Numbered from the stretch's first letter, positions 1 through 11,662 are shown. The stretch is DNA of 64,000 nt from Acanthacorydalis orientalis (GCA_034766995.1 CM068315.1:49599162-49663161); one strand, 5' to 3'. A program made the numbers and translations. The notes: a model not told the origin generated them from the sequence alone.

Positions 1-65
1 TTATAAGTTAATTTTTATTCATAAAAAAATATTCAACAAATGTATTTAATTTAATATACACATAC

Positions 66-66
<1 letters not shown>

Positions 67-101
<35 letters not shown>
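67..101. repeat. (TA)n microsatellite
   Basis: Uninterrupted 35-bp TA array directly after CATACG, in AT-rich DNA. Confidence 0.95.
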
Positions 102-103
<2 letters not shown>

Positions 104-1102
104 TTAATTAGAAAAGACAGACAATTACATTAAAACGTTCTCAATTTATATTTTACGGAAATGTTCATTTATGAATAAAAAAAAAACAAATATTATGATT
201 ATGAAGAAGATACTCAAAAAAAATAATTTGAAATATTCAAGTATTTTAAAATTTATAAAAAAAGCAATAGCTCGATGATTTTACTTTTAAAGTCAACTAC
301 ATGTTTATAAAAAATATTTATATCTTATTTGTGTATCGACTCCAATTTATATACATACATATATATATAGTAATGAATTCATCAATCAACTATCTAATCT
401 ACTCTTTCCAAACCCTCCAAACCTAATACGCAAGAACTAATTATTCACTAATAGTGAATACAAACGTAGCCATAGCACTCAACTCACTAGTTCGCATGAT
501 TAAACTATATTTAAAAAGAAAATAAACCACAACATTCATATTGGGCGTAATTTGGTATAAATTTGCTATAATTAAAAGTACAAGCGCATGTTTTGATAAG
601 AGTACTCGAGTAGCTATAGCTATAATTTCATTGGTTGCTCATAAAGAATCAGAAGGTAAACATTTCTGGGAGTGAGTGTAATTTCGTTAGCTGTATTTTT
701 TTCGGAAAACGAGAGAGAGATGATATCTAGATACGCAGATTTAATACGTTTACATATACAGACACACATTTTCATTATATGAATATTGTGATAATTACAT
801 ATAAAAAAAGTAAAGAAAAATATATAACGGAATATATGTTCGTGAATAAAAATTATATTTTCACTTATAACGAACAAATATGAATTAAAAATATATTTAA
901 TAAATACTTTCTGCATGATTTACTTTGACAGCGAATAAACGTTGTTATTAAAACATGAAAATAAATTTAATACAAATTAAAAAATGGCATCGAAGTAAGA
1001 CATTTTGTAATATTTGTAAAATAATTTGTAATGAATTAAAAATATGAGAATGCATTGACAAATTTAATAAATAACTGTTTTTTATCCATTTCACTCACTA
1101 AT

Positions 1103-1111
<9 letters not shown>
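102..1111. other. AT-rich stretch, no gene seen
   Basis: A 98-codon minus-strand open frame at 620-916 is low-complexity (Phe, Ile, Tyr rich) with no recognisable domain or splice context. I treat it as chance. A short GAGA run lies near 713-720. Confidence 0.6.

Positions 1112-1168
<57 letters not shown>
1112..1168. repeat. (TA)n microsatellite
   Basis: 57-bp pure array, entered through ATACATAT and left through ACAAACGTATATG. Confidence 0.95.
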
Positions 1169-1170
<2 letters not shown>

Positions 1171-3540
1171 AACGTATATGCGTCCTTTGTGTGTTTAAAT
1201 ATTTATAAATTACATTTTAAATTATTATGTATTTAAATAATAAATAACAAAAAAAAGTTTTTGTACACACTCTCTGTTAATAAACAACTAATTACTTTTC
1301 AAAAAATGATAATTGATTAAAGGAATGTAATTACTTCAATGTTTTTCTTTATAAAATTACATATGATTACATTACAAATATATATTTATTTCATATAATA
1401 TATAAAATGTTCTGTATACTTATCTAGTAATATTTTTTACAAATTTTAAAAGAAATGATAAGTCATGTTAAAGGTAATTTAATTAAAAAATATTTTCTGT
1501 TTCAATAATGGTCACTACTCGTTTTATTTTCATAATACTTTTCTTCAAATGAATTAAATATTTAAATATTTTTCCAGTGGCAATGATAAAAATAATAAAA
1601 TTATTGTAGTTGAATTATATTAGTAAAGTATTTATTTTTTTATACAAAAATCTACTTTTGGTATAAGATAGTGATTTTCAATCGAGGAAAACTACCTTTC
1701 AAACGACAATTTAAATATTTTAAAAGGCATTTATCAAACATATTGTTTACGGATAGTCATCAAGAGGACATTATTATGACTTTCTTGTAACAGCAGGCAA
1801 TTTCATTTTTAGCAAATTAAGAGCCAAATTTAATTGAATTAGCAGAGTCTCGCGAAACGCTAATCTCATTGAATTATATTTAGTTAAAAAACGAATACTT
1901 AAGGAATATATAAAAATAATTTATAAAATTATTTATTTCAAATAATCATTGAAAAAATATCAATTTGTAGTTGACATAGTTACACAAATAAATATAAAAC
2001 GTTAACTCGTATTCTTCTTTATTGAAAGGCAAAAAAATATTTTCGGAATAGAAACATTGATCAAACAAACACAGTAAATGTTACACTTGAAATTAATTTT
2101 ACGTGAATAGAGGATCACTATAAAATATTTGTTCTAAACATGGGGCACTCAACTCAATAGAGATGGAAATCACTGCAGTACGCAATTTATTTTATCTCAT
2201 TCAGATATTTGAATTTATTATTACTTTTTTTTCAATAAATGTTATAAAATAAATTATACCACAAAAAAACATATTTTTAACAAAAAAAACATTAAAAAGT
2301 CGAGGTGGTTATAATAAATATATTTAATGCTTTTTTTTCTTGAAGTAAGAAAACATTTTAAAGAGTAATAATACAATTATGAACGTGTACTTTTATAAAA
2401 AAAAAGAAATAACGTTCTTTAAATATTCTTATTTTATTTGGATGTTTATGTGCTTCGAATAACATTTTACTCAATGAAACTTTAGAACGCAGGGTTTTTT
2501 TGATTTATTCATACACGAAATTTTCACAGCAAATAATATTTTTCTTGCAGTTTTTGTAATGAAATTTATTTCAAATTTTGTACAACTTGTATAATTAAAT
2601 TCATTTTCGAAAACGGAGGACTTAAACTAAATTAATAAATTTAATGTGATGAATAAATAAATCTAGTGCAGTAATTATAATTTTAATTACATTTATTAAA
2701 AAATACGAAACAATTAACAAAAAGTTAAAATCTCTGTAGAACAATAGTAAGTTGAAATCTCTGTTGTAACTTCCCGCAGTACATAATTATTTTAAAAATT
2801 AATGCAGGTATCAGAATGTTAATAACGGAAACAATTAAAAATACATTCATTATACCTAATTATTTTTTTAACAGATTACTTTTAATATATTCATTTACTT
2901 CATTTATATTTAAAGTAAATTAATTATACTCTTTTTAGTATTTTTTTATTTCTTTCGTTTTTTTTGTACATCGTTTAAATATCCCAAAAAGGAACAGAAA
3001 GAGTATTGTTTTTCTTTCAACTATACGTTTTTTTAGATACATAAAAAAATAAATCAGAGAATTACTTATTATTTGAATTTCTTTATTTTAAAACATGATT
3101 AACGTTTCAGAACAAGAATAAGTATATTTCTGAAAGGATAATAACTGTTAGTTAATATTAATTTTTTATCATAAAATAAATCATCATTTTACATCATAAA
3201 TGTATATCAGTTAATTTTCTTTAAAAAAACATGTAAAAGACTGCTGTTATACTACAGCTTTTGAAAAACAAACTCAATTGTAATATCGATTAAAAAATTC
3301 ATTAAGGTCATGGTTCATTCAATATCTATTATACAATCTGAACATACCTCCACTGTCAAAAATAATTTATATATTCTGTTTTCTCGAGAAGAAATAATCA
3401 CCTTCATTCTGTTATATATATATATACTTGCATATGAATATATACCAGGTGTATACAACATTTTTACGTTGAGGTAAAGAAACATTAAAATCATAAATAT
3501 ATTTTAAGCGTTACGATCAAAGGTGGTTTGAAAATATAAA
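1169..3540. other. AT-rich stretch, no gene seen
   Basis: 2.4 kb of A/T homopolymer-rich sequence with stops in all frames. The only local structure I note is a 6-bp stem ATTAGC/GCTAAT (1838-1843 with 1859-1864) around a CpG-bearing loop, and a 14-bp TA run near 3413. Confidence 0.6.
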
Positions 3541-3650
3541 TACAGCTTGGCACGAAGCATTCCGTGACTTAATGTCACGCCCACCAAAACTCGATGACCC
3601 CCTGATGGTGATTTGACCTCACCTTTTCACATCTCGACAACGGGTTTCAA
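3541..3650. other. GC-richer block with palindrome
   Basis: About 110 bp clearly richer in G+C than its surroundings. It contains the inverted repeat CGTGAC/GTCACG (3563-3579, 5-bp spacer), and runs such as CACGCCCACC and GACCCCCTGATGG. There is no open frame. It could be a regulatory element or an unrecognised repeat. Confidence 0.35.
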
Positions 3651-3671
3651 TGTATATAACACTAACAATAA

Positions 3672-3688
3672 TGTGTGTGTGTGTGTGC

Positions 3689-3743
<55 letters not shown>
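3672..3743. repeat. Compound (TG)n-(TA)n microsatellite
   Basis: (TG)8 at 3672-3687, then CAT, then a 53-bp TA array at 3691-3743. TG lies on the left, the less common arrangement in this window. Confidence 0.95.
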
Positions 3744-3746
<3 letters not shown>

Positions 3747-4121
3747 TTGAGTAAAATATAGGATTTTTTCGTCAGATCGATAATTCTGGGCTACTCTCTG
3801 TCATATTTTTTATTACGGCAGTAGTAAATATGCAGTAAAAAAATTTTTTTACATCGGTGATTTGCAATATTCTCACGTCGACGGTATGAAAAAAAATTAT
3901 GCACAACACACAAAAACACAAGTTTGACAGAATGCTGAATTGCAAATGTATGGTCTATATGGTTTTGGATTACAACTTTAAAAAGTTAAAATCGTAAATT
4001 GTGGAAATTTACGACATGGAATCAAATGATATGAGTTAAAGAGTGTAAACTGATTTTTTATTCTACTACTGACCGGAACAAAAAAACGTATAAAATTTTA
4101 ACATCCTACATACAGTTGAAA

Positions 4122-4126
<5 letters not shown>

Positions 4127-4176
<50 letters not shown>
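4127..4176. repeat. (TA)n microsatellite
   Basis: 50-bp pure array. It grades on the right into AAATATAAAAATAAATA. Confidence 0.95.
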
Positions 4177-4180
<4 letters not shown>

Positions 4181-4389
4181 TAAAAATAAATATAGGGATT
4201 AATTAATTGATACATGTGAATAATATGTAAGAACATATCGATTATAACATTAATGTCTGAATAAAACCCATTACGTTTATCGATTCATATTTTCCAAGAT
4301 AACATCACAAATTTCAATCACACGTTATCAATAAATCTAGTGCAATAAATCATTGGCTTGAACCTCTTAGCTACCAGTTAATATTATAT

Positions 4390-4640
4390 CAAGCATTGTG
4401 AACGTGATATTGTTCATTTCATCAGACGAATGCAGTTTTTGCCGTCTATTCGAACCAAACACTTACTGTATGAAAGATGATTAATGAACAAAGTCTATTC
4501 TTCTTTCACTTCGTCCTATGTGATCCTTTCGACGCAGGCCAAGTCTAGCTGGAGTTAGCACAACAGTCTCTAACGTCTGTCTGTCTATCGTTCTTAATCC
4601 GTGGATCACACGAAAAAGATCACTGAGGAACCATCTACTC
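4390..4640. other. GC-richer block upstream of a TA array
   Basis: About 250 bp of mixed-complexity sequence (for example CCTTTCGACGCAGGCC and a CTGTCTGTCTATCG run) between AT-rich flanks, ending 100 bp before the array at 4746. No long frame or known domain is seen. Candidate conserved non-coding DNA or degraded repeat. Confidence 0.3.
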
Positions 4641-4737
4641 AATTCTAAATATTGTAATCAACATTTTTATATGCAGATAATTACATATGAACGAAACAAG
4701 GAAACTTATTCACAATCACACATGCACATACAGTTAT

Positions 4738-4745
<8 letters not shown>

Positions 4746-4801
<56 letters not shown>
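4746..4801. repeat. (TA)n microsatellite
   Basis: 56-bp pure array. It supplies most of an 82-codon plus-strand frame (4671-4919) that reads as Tyr-Ile repeats and is not a gene. Confidence 0.95.
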
Positions 4802-4809
<8 letters not shown>

Positions 4810-4853
4810 TAAATAATATCGAAAAAGAATTGTATGCAAATTCACTTTTTGAA

Positions 4854-4857
<4 letters not shown>

Positions 4858-4886
<29 letters not shown>
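4858..4886. repeat. (TA)n microsatellite
   Basis: 29-bp array. It is separated from 4746-4801 by 56 bp containing an imperfect hairpin (about 4819-4853). Confidence 0.9.
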
Positions 4887-4891
<5 letters not shown>

Positions 4892-5188
4892 GTTAGTATT
4901 TTTTTCTATAATGACATGAGATTATTATTATTAATTTGCATTAACTATGTAAAACTTATAAATAAATAATTTATTTTTATGAAAAAAATTAAAATAAAAA
5001 ATTGAAAAGTTGCAAAATTAATCGACATAAGTAAATCAAAATATGTTTATTTTAAAAATATGAAAAATGAATACATATAGGTCAGAATTAATTAATATTT
5101 ATTAGCTAATGTTTAAGAAACGAATATTTTATAAATAATTCTATGATAAATAATTCATAGAAATATAAAATTATTTTTCTTCCTCATA

Positions 5189-5191
<3 letters not shown>

Positions 5192-5244
<53 letters not shown>
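5192..5244. repeat. (TA)n microsatellite
   Basis: 53-bp pure array followed by CACAGAAATC. Confidence 0.95.
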
Positions 5245-5250
<6 letters not shown>

Positions 5251-5546
5251 AATCTTATTACATCAACGATCACTAGGAACACTTTAAATTTATCTTCGGT
5301 CAGCCTACACTTTCCGCGTCAGAGATTTTTTCTGGTAATACGTTATTTTATCGGGCTATTTAACAAGTGATTTAAATTTAGGGTTTATTATATTTATTGC
5401 AGATTCTTTTAAATTAATTTAACCTTTCACAAAAATTTATTTACTTTCTATTATAAATAGTTTTTCTTCTAAGTAATTTTGTTTTCCTCTGCAATAAACA
5501 CACAATTATAGTCAATATTTTTGTAATATTCTGTAGACACAGAAAG

Positions 5547-5554
5547 ACACACAC

Positions 5555-5585
<31 letters not shown>
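5547..5585. repeat. Compound (CA)n-(TA)n microsatellite
   Basis: A short CA run (5547-5557) passes into a 27-bp TA array (5559-5585). Confidence 0.9.
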
Positions 5586-5589
<4 letters not shown>

Positions 5590-5919
5590 CATAATAAATA
5601 ATTGTCTACTAACAATATTATCTTGAAAGAATTCGTTGTTTTATTATAAAGTGAATTATTTTGATGTCAGTTGCAAAGAAAATTACTCTAATTCACTTAC
5701 AATGCAGCAAGAGAAATGTCATTATCTATTTGAACAATCTGTAGAATAAAAAGTTCAACAAGAACTTATTCATTTAGTGAAATATTATGCTATCGGTACT
5801 TAACTATAAAAAACATCCTGACTAGTAACACTAATTCGTTTTAAGACACAATGACAATTTAAAATAACATAAAAAATAAAAAACCTTGAATATATTAAAT
5901 GTTTGTTGAAAAACAACAA

Positions 5920-5921
<2 letters not shown>

Positions 5922-5968
<47 letters not shown>
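5922..5968. repeat. (TA)n array abutting the left end of a palindromic element
   Basis: 47-bp array ending exactly where the inverted-repeat element at 5969 begins. With 6153-6193 it may be one half of an array split by insertion. Confidence 0.95.
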
Positions 5969-5971
<3 letters not shown>

Positions 5972-6148
5972 TCAATTTAGGCATACACATAAAACTATTA
6001 AAAAAATATCAAAAATTTAAAAAAAATCATGTTATTTTTTATTTTGTATTGTAGTTCAATTTTATTTTAGTATTGAACTAAAATACTAAATAAAAATGAA
6101 ATCTTTTTTTTAATTTTAAAACTTTTATGTGGAAGCCTAAATACAATA

Positions 6149-6152
<4 letters not shown>
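5969..6152. mobile_element. Palindromic MITE-like element inside a (TA)n array
   Basis: About 184 bp forming one long imperfect inverted repeat. The left arm (5969-6060) and right arm (6072-6152) are complementary around an 11-bp centre (6061-6071). Matching blocks are TTTAGGCATACACATAAAA on the left and the complement TTTAGGCTTCCACATAAAA on the right, plus AGTTCAAT/ATTGAACT at the centre; the left arm carries extra AT-rich bases. TA arrays abut both ends. That fits a TA-target (Tc1/mariner-type) MITE inserted into a microsatellite. There is no coding content. The superfamily is inferred from the TA context only. Confidence 0.65.

Positions 6153-6193
<41 letters not shown>
6153..6193. repeat. 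(TA)n array abutting the right end of a palindromic element
   Basis: 41-bp array directly after the 5969-6152 element. Degenerate ATAAATA and TAGATAGATA sequence follows to about 6231. Confidence 0.95.
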
Positions 6194-6196
<3 letters not shown>

Positions 6197-6316
6197 TATA
6201 TAAATATATAAATAGATAGATATAGATATATTACACTTTCGAAATAAACACATATTAGTTAATTTTAATTCAACATTTTTTTTTCAATAAGAACTGTTAA
6301 TGTAAGATTAAATAAA

Positions 6317-6442
6317 AAAGTAAATATTAATGTAAAATATATTATTAAAGTAAATATTCTAAAAGTATTAGATAAGTATTTAAGATATTATTAAAGTAAA
6401 TATTATTATAAAAGTAAATATTAATGTAAGATATATTATTAA
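6317..6442. repeat. Direct repeat, about 94-bp spacing
   Basis: The 32-bp motif beginning AAAGTAAATATTAATGTAA occurs at 6317-6348 and 6411-6442 with one mismatch. Partial copies of AAAGTAAATATT lie between, suggesting a decayed tandem duplication. Confidence 0.6.
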
Positions 6443-6604
6443 CAATATAAAAAATGTTCAAATATTAGAATTTAACTGTTTAAATGTTTATTATTCAGAA
6501 AAAAAATGTTTATTCACAAATATTATTTAATTTCAAAAATAGTCAACAAAAAAACAAAACAACTAAACTTTAACATTGTTAATAACAAATAATAATGTTT
6601 ATAA

Positions 6605-6646
6605 TTATGTTAATCTAATAAAAACAATTTTATTAGATTAATATAA
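6605..6646. repeat. Near-perfect hairpin
   Basis: The perfect 14-bp stem TTAATCTAATAAAA (6610-6623) / TTTTATTAGATTAA (6628-6641) has the 4-nt loop ACAA. Five more pairs on the outside, one of them G-T, extend it to 6605-6646. It is unlike the surrounding simple A/T runs. Confidence 0.7.
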
Positions 6647-6971
6647 CTTGTATACATTGAACTCAATCGTTCAATGAGTTAATTAATTTACTGACTGAAC
6701 GTAATTATCGAGTGGCTGTTTGGTTGAATCCATTCATTAACCAGCTAGTTAGTAGCAATTACTGGTCAAAGTACTCGAAAATCAACTGATAGGTCAAAAG
6801 AACGTTTCTGCCATATAAATGGCAGAATAAAAGCAGTAATCAAGTAAAGAAATCTTTTTAGTTAATTAATTAACTGCTTTATTTTGTAAATTATTTAAAA
6901 ATGCAGATAGTTATTAAAATATAGTTCTCTAAAAAATATTGACACATTTTAAAAAATAATGTTAATAAAAA

Positions 6972-6974
<3 letters not shown>

Positions 6975-7042
<68 letters not shown>
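6975..7042. repeat. (TA)n microsatellite
   Basis: 68-bp pure array, one of the longest in the first 10 kb, followed by GAATATATATTTGAATG. Confidence 0.95.
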
Positions 7043-7044
<2 letters not shown>

Positions 7045-7487
7045 AATATATATTTGAATGAGTTTATTGACTATCAATGCTTACAGTGTGTGAATGAAAT
7101 GAAAACATGCACATAGTCAATTAGATATATAATTGTTACAAGTAAGAATTCAGGGCATAGAACATTAAACTACAGATGACAGGTTAGCGATGTGGTTTGA
7201 GCGAAGAAAAAGAACACCCTTCATGCGAAGTTTTAAGAGTTCCTGATCCGAAAAATGATTAATCACCACTAATATAAAAACTGCTCGTTTAAATATACCT
7301 AAAAATCTCGTTATTTTACGAACGAACGGAGTTTCGCAAAAGGAAGGATTTCGTTAACGATATGATAGCTGATTATGAAAAATGCACTTCTTATGTGGCT
7401 AATGTCTGGTCAACGGAAAAAATAAGGTCGATTTAATTGAGATTTATTCGTATAATTTTAATGATTCTTGCTTGATATTTCTCATGA

Positions 7488-7490
<3 letters not shown>

Positions 7491-7530
<40 letters not shown>

Positions 7531-7540
7531 GTGTGTGTGT
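7491..7540. repeat. Compound (TA)n-(TG)n microsatellite
   Basis: 31-bp TA array (7491-7521), then CATGTA and a TG run to 7540, before a T homopolymer. Confidence 0.9.
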
Positions 7541-7603
7541 TTTTTTATCTCTTATTAAATACGAAGAATATCAATAAAGAAAGATATACACATTAAATAC
7601 TTG

Positions 7604-7641
7604 TTAACCCTTTGCACTCCTATGTCGGCTCCCAGCCGACA
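7604..7641. mobile_element. piggyBac-type (TTAA) transposon terminus with subterminal hairpin
   Basis: The target-site tetranucleotide TTAA (7604-7607) is followed by CCCTTTGCACTCC and then the perfect inverted repeat TGTCGGCT-CCC-AGCCGACA (7623-7641). A TTAA site followed by a short terminal motif and a subterminal palindrome is the layout of piggyBac-like and TTAA-MITE ends. The same layout is seen at the right end of the element at 32395-32659. I could not find the partner end downstream, so this may be a solo or truncated end. Confidence 0.45.
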
Positions 7642-7699
7642 ACGATGATTTCTATCAAACACCCATCTGTCGACTGACATCCGACATTGTAACTGATTT

Positions 7700-8270
7700 C
7701 TGAAAAGTTTATTTTCTAGCGAAAATCTTACACGTGTTTCAAAAGTGGTATATTTACTTAATCATCATTACATTGAATATTGTTTTTATATTCCTATGAA
7801 ACACATAAACTTTGTTTTATTATTTTTTCATTTAAAAATCAATAAAACTTTTCACTTAACCGAAAATTGGGAGAAGTTCACGTGATGTTTTAATTGAAAA
7901 TATATCATTATCAAAAACAGAATTAATTGGTAATGATAATGAATTAGAATCGCTGGTATTATAAATGAAAAGTGTTTTTGCAATTGAAGTATCTTGAAAC
8001 GTCTATATGTAATTGTTTAGTCAAAACATGACAACATAACAAAAAAAATACATTATCGTCACGTGATAAATGACTTCAATAAATAGTCACTTCGAGTTTA
8101 GCTACTTAAAATTAAAAATCGATAATATAGAAGAAAGACATTCCAAACATATCGAATATAAGATTATTTTATTTCTGGTTTTAACGCAGTGTTTTTATAA
8201 TACAAGAATAAAAAAAAAACAATAATATAACTTACATTATACCAATTAATTTATATACATATCTATAAAA

Positions 8271-8272
<2 letters not shown>
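7700..8272. other. AT-rich stretch, no gene seen
   Basis: Possible interior of the TTAA element that starts at 7608. No transposase-like frame and no matching right terminus were recognised. Confidence 0.4.

Positions 8273-8363
<91 letters not shown>
8273..8363. repeat. (TA)n microsatellite, interrupted once
   Basis: 91 bp of TA broken by one extra T near 8324, passing into (CATA)3 on the right. The next arrays lie 220 bp and 620 bp downstream. Confidence 0.95.
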
Positions 8364-8367
<4 letters not shown>

Positions 8368-8583
8368 CATACATAAACACATATGTTAACACATATATAT
8401 TTATTTTAAAACGATTATGCGTTCCATTAATAATGTTAGTAACGAGAGGTTCAATGATATTATATTGAAGGTAATGAAGGCTTAGACATTAAACAATATA
8501 CTTAGTTTGATGAAAATCTACTATAACTATGTACTAAATATTGTAAGATTTCAGGTATTTAAGCCTAATGGAATTAACGTAAT

Positions 8584-8616
8584 ATATGTATGTATGTATG
8601 TATGTGTGTATATATA

Positions 8617-8662
<46 letters not shown>
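8584..8662. repeat. Compound (GTAT)n-(TA)n microsatellite
   Basis: Four to five GTAT units, then GTGTATATATATTTATA and an uninterrupted TA run to 8662. Confidence 0.95.
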
Positions 8663-8663
<1 letters not shown>

Positions 8664-8979
8664 CGCATATAAATTAAATGATTATATTACTTCATGCATT
8701 ACAGTTTTAGATCTTATATTCAAAATTAAAAAGATTGTAGTTGGTTTTGTCAAAAATTAGAAATGAATTTATTTTCAAAACACGAATATACTACATGAAT
8801 ATAAATACTATTTAAAATATATCAATCAATGTAAACTAATTACATTAAATAAAATAAATTGTGTATAAATGCAAATAATTTCATTTTAGTTATCAAATGT
8901 GAACACTGATTTACTTTTATTACATTATTTTCAAATATAAAAAAAAAATTTTGCAAAAATTGAAATAATATTTAGTTTA

Positions 8980-8981
<2 letters not shown>

Positions 8982-9071
<90 letters not shown>

Positions 9072-9094
9072 ATAAATATATATATATATATATA
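8982..9094. repeat. Compound TA-rich microsatellite
   Basis: A pure TA array at 8982-9032, followed by GTATG, AAATA and AATAAA interruptions within TA to 9094. At 113 bp it is among the longest TA-rich tracts here. Confidence 0.95.
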
Positions 9095-9353
9095 AACATA
9101 TTTAGTTCTCTCCAAACTCTAAGTTTTGAAAATCAAATCTCAAATTTCTTTTTAATTATAAAATAATTTACCAACAAGCACTCAAGTTTATGGAATATGT
9201 AGTAGTATGTGAATTATTTTAAATATCAGCAAAGATAAAATACTGTTATAAGCGAATTCAATTATAATTCAAATATTCAATTCAAATATTCAAATATTAT
9301 TATTTAGAATTTGCCATAATTTTATATTCATTCACTTACATATTTATATTTAT

Positions 9354-9357
<4 letters not shown>

Positions 9358-9401
<44 letters not shown>
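9358..9401. repeat. (TA)n microsatellite
   Basis: 44-bp array followed by CACGCATATATTTG. Confidence 0.95.
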
Positions 9402-9404
<3 letters not shown>

Positions 9405-9587
9405 GCATATATTTGTGTTAATATAAGAAATACTGATGATACCATCTGCAATAATTTAAACAAATTATACACTACAAACATTTAGTGATTTTTCTGAGTA
9501 AATTATTTGTAACAAAAGAATGGAATGGAGAAAGAATTGCAATTAAATATATTTGAAGTAATTTTCGTATTATTGATCGCATTAATT

Positions 9588-9591
<4 letters not shown>

Positions 9592-9637
<46 letters not shown>
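9592..9637. repeat. (TA)n microsatellite
   Basis: 46-bp array followed by GCATGTGTT. Confidence 0.95.
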
Positions 9638-9640
<3 letters not shown>

Positions 9641-9719
9641 TGTGTTTATATATTAATGTATGTATGTAGGATGAATGTATATAGTCTTAAATAGTAATAT
9701 AATTCGTATATAATTGTCA

Positions 9720-10080
9720 TTACAAACCTAAACGTCCAATTTGAAGTCAACAGAGAGCAGGTATAACAGCAACGTACACAATATGGTTCTCATGCAAGAT
9801 TAACGACGTCACGCTTAGCGACATCTTGACATGTTCGCGTCACGTGACGTCGGCTTCTGACAACGATTCTAGACCTGGCTGCTGCTGCTAGTCCTTCGGT
9901 TGAAATAGAAAAGCAATGCTTTAACGGACATGCAAGCGACCAGCAGCAATGGCACAAGTAGACAGCCAGACGATGCGATTTCACCCGTCAAGGGGACCAC
10001 CGCTACTCCATCCACTTGATTTCGATCGAAGTGAACGATGCTATTAAATGCAATGTTTTGTCTGACAAGTGGACAACCAA
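9720..10080. promoter_or_regulatory. GC-richer block with CRE-like and E-box palindromes
   Basis: About 360 bp distinctly less AT-rich than its flanks. It contains GACGTCAC (9805-9812, CRE-like half palindrome), the perfect 12-bp palindrome CGTCACGTGACG (9838-9849, with an E-box CACGTG at the core), a CTG triplet run near 9878-9889, and a second GACGTC overlapping the palindrome. A 64-codon minus-strand frame (9790-9984) has no recognisable domain. I favour a cis-regulatory element. An unrecognised exon cannot be excluded. A TA array begins 75 bp downstream. Confidence 0.4.
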
Positions 10081-10150
10081 CATCTTACTGATTTACATAC
10101 GATGAAAATTTTAAATGTTAAATATCAGTACATAAATATAATATGTATGT

Positions 10151-10154
<4 letters not shown>

Positions 10155-10206
<52 letters not shown>
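10155..10206. repeat. (TA)n microsatellite
   Basis: 52-bp array, the one just downstream of the GC-richer block ending near 10080. Confidence 0.95.
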
Positions 10207-10207
<1 letters not shown>

Positions 10208-11567
10208 CAATGAGTAATTTAAGAAACTGGAAACTAAAAAGTAAAATAAACACAATTCAGTTCAAATTTATTGCAGACAATGTTTTCTTTAACAATTAAG
10301 TACATACTAGTAACGAAAGTACATAATCAGATATCAAAAATGATTATTTTCTAATTCAGCGGCTCTGATTTTAGCACGCTTGAATTAATCAGGAGATGAA
10401 TCACTTGAAAAAATCTTTTCAGAGTCCAAAAATGCTTCACCGTGATTTTATCAATTCTCGAAATATCTAACTAGTTATGCATAACGTGTTCGGAGTAGCT
10501 TAAGTGTTTTAATTGTAAGAACTCCTCGGTTAAGAAACTTAAACAACTATTTCATTTATCAAAAAAAATATTCGATTTTAGATAAAACAATGTTAAAATG
10601 TCAGTTAATTTTATTTATAATTCATTTCTATCAAATCATTTATTGATTAACAATATTGACAAGAACATTTTTTGCTCAGTATTTTTTTTCTAGAAAAATT
10701 ATTAATACAACGTATGGAAATAAGTCCATATTGAATATAAAGTCATTTCAAGTCATCAGTCAATATATCGAATAAAAATAATTCGGTCAGTAAATAACTA
10801 AATAATAAAAAAATGAATTCATTACATAATAATAAAAATCTTTACTGTCTATAAAAACATTACTAATAAATTACTATTACATTTATTTTTTTATAAAATA
10901 ATTTAGTAATATATTTAAATCTGAAGAATACAAATTATTATTATACAAATATTTAAACATCTCAAAGGTATTTAATTCTCCTATTTTGAGTATAAAAACT
11001 TGTTTCATTATTTATTTATAGTTTTTATGACTAAACTTTAAAAATATTTGAAGTTTGTCTTATGTTACATTCAAGTATATAACAACAATAATAATTATGC
11101 TTCACTTTAAATTTGTAACTAAAATCAATTAACATGACACTAACAGTCTTAAACGAAATAGGTAAAAAATACTTCTTTTTAGTTAGTTATTTCTATTACT
11201 TTATTTTAATTCATATAACGTACATTTAATTGCGTTTATTTGTACCGATTACCTGATAAGAGACGATAAATTTAAACACAATTCCCGATAAAAAGTAATT
11301 ACAGAATAAATATGTATAAAACAATAATCTGTTAATTTTCATCAAACTATATCAAACATTTCATATAAATTTTCATATTATCGGTATTACAAATATTTAA
11401 CTTTATATTAAACAGTTTCATGCTACTTGTAAACCGATATATTATTTTTAGATAAACAATACAGTAAAATCGAGTCGAAACTCAGATATGTTGAAAACAA
11501 TTTGTTTACTACAAATATACTTTGTGAGTTCTGTACGTCATATTTTAATAATGTTATAACATCATGT

Positions 11568-11571
<4 letters not shown>
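10207..11571. other. AT-rich stretch, no gene seen
   Basis: 1.36 kb without a long frame, transposon terminus or microsatellite. Confidence 0.6.
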
Positions 11572-11636
<65 letters not shown>

Positions 11637-11662
11637 CATATACATATACATACATACATATA
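11572..11662. repeat. Compound (TA)n-(CATA)n microsatellite
   Basis: Pure TA at 11572-11623, then GTATATATATA and several CATATA/CATACATA units to 11662. Two overlapping minus-strand frames (94 and 83 codons) consist largely of its Tyr-Ile read-through. Confidence 0.95.

Noticed and set aside
4819..4853. Hairpin between two TA arrays as a mini-MITE
   Set aside because: The stem is only about 14 bp with mismatches and does not reach the array edges.
4671..4919. 82-codon frame rich in Tyr-Ile
   Set aside because: Read-through of (TA)n. The same explanation covers similar frames at 11423-11813, 14547-14888, 19887-20141, 26848-27072, 30737-30931, 36341-36571, 53556-53824, 54055-54279, 54822-55022, 56994-57254, 60409-60691 and 61282-61617.
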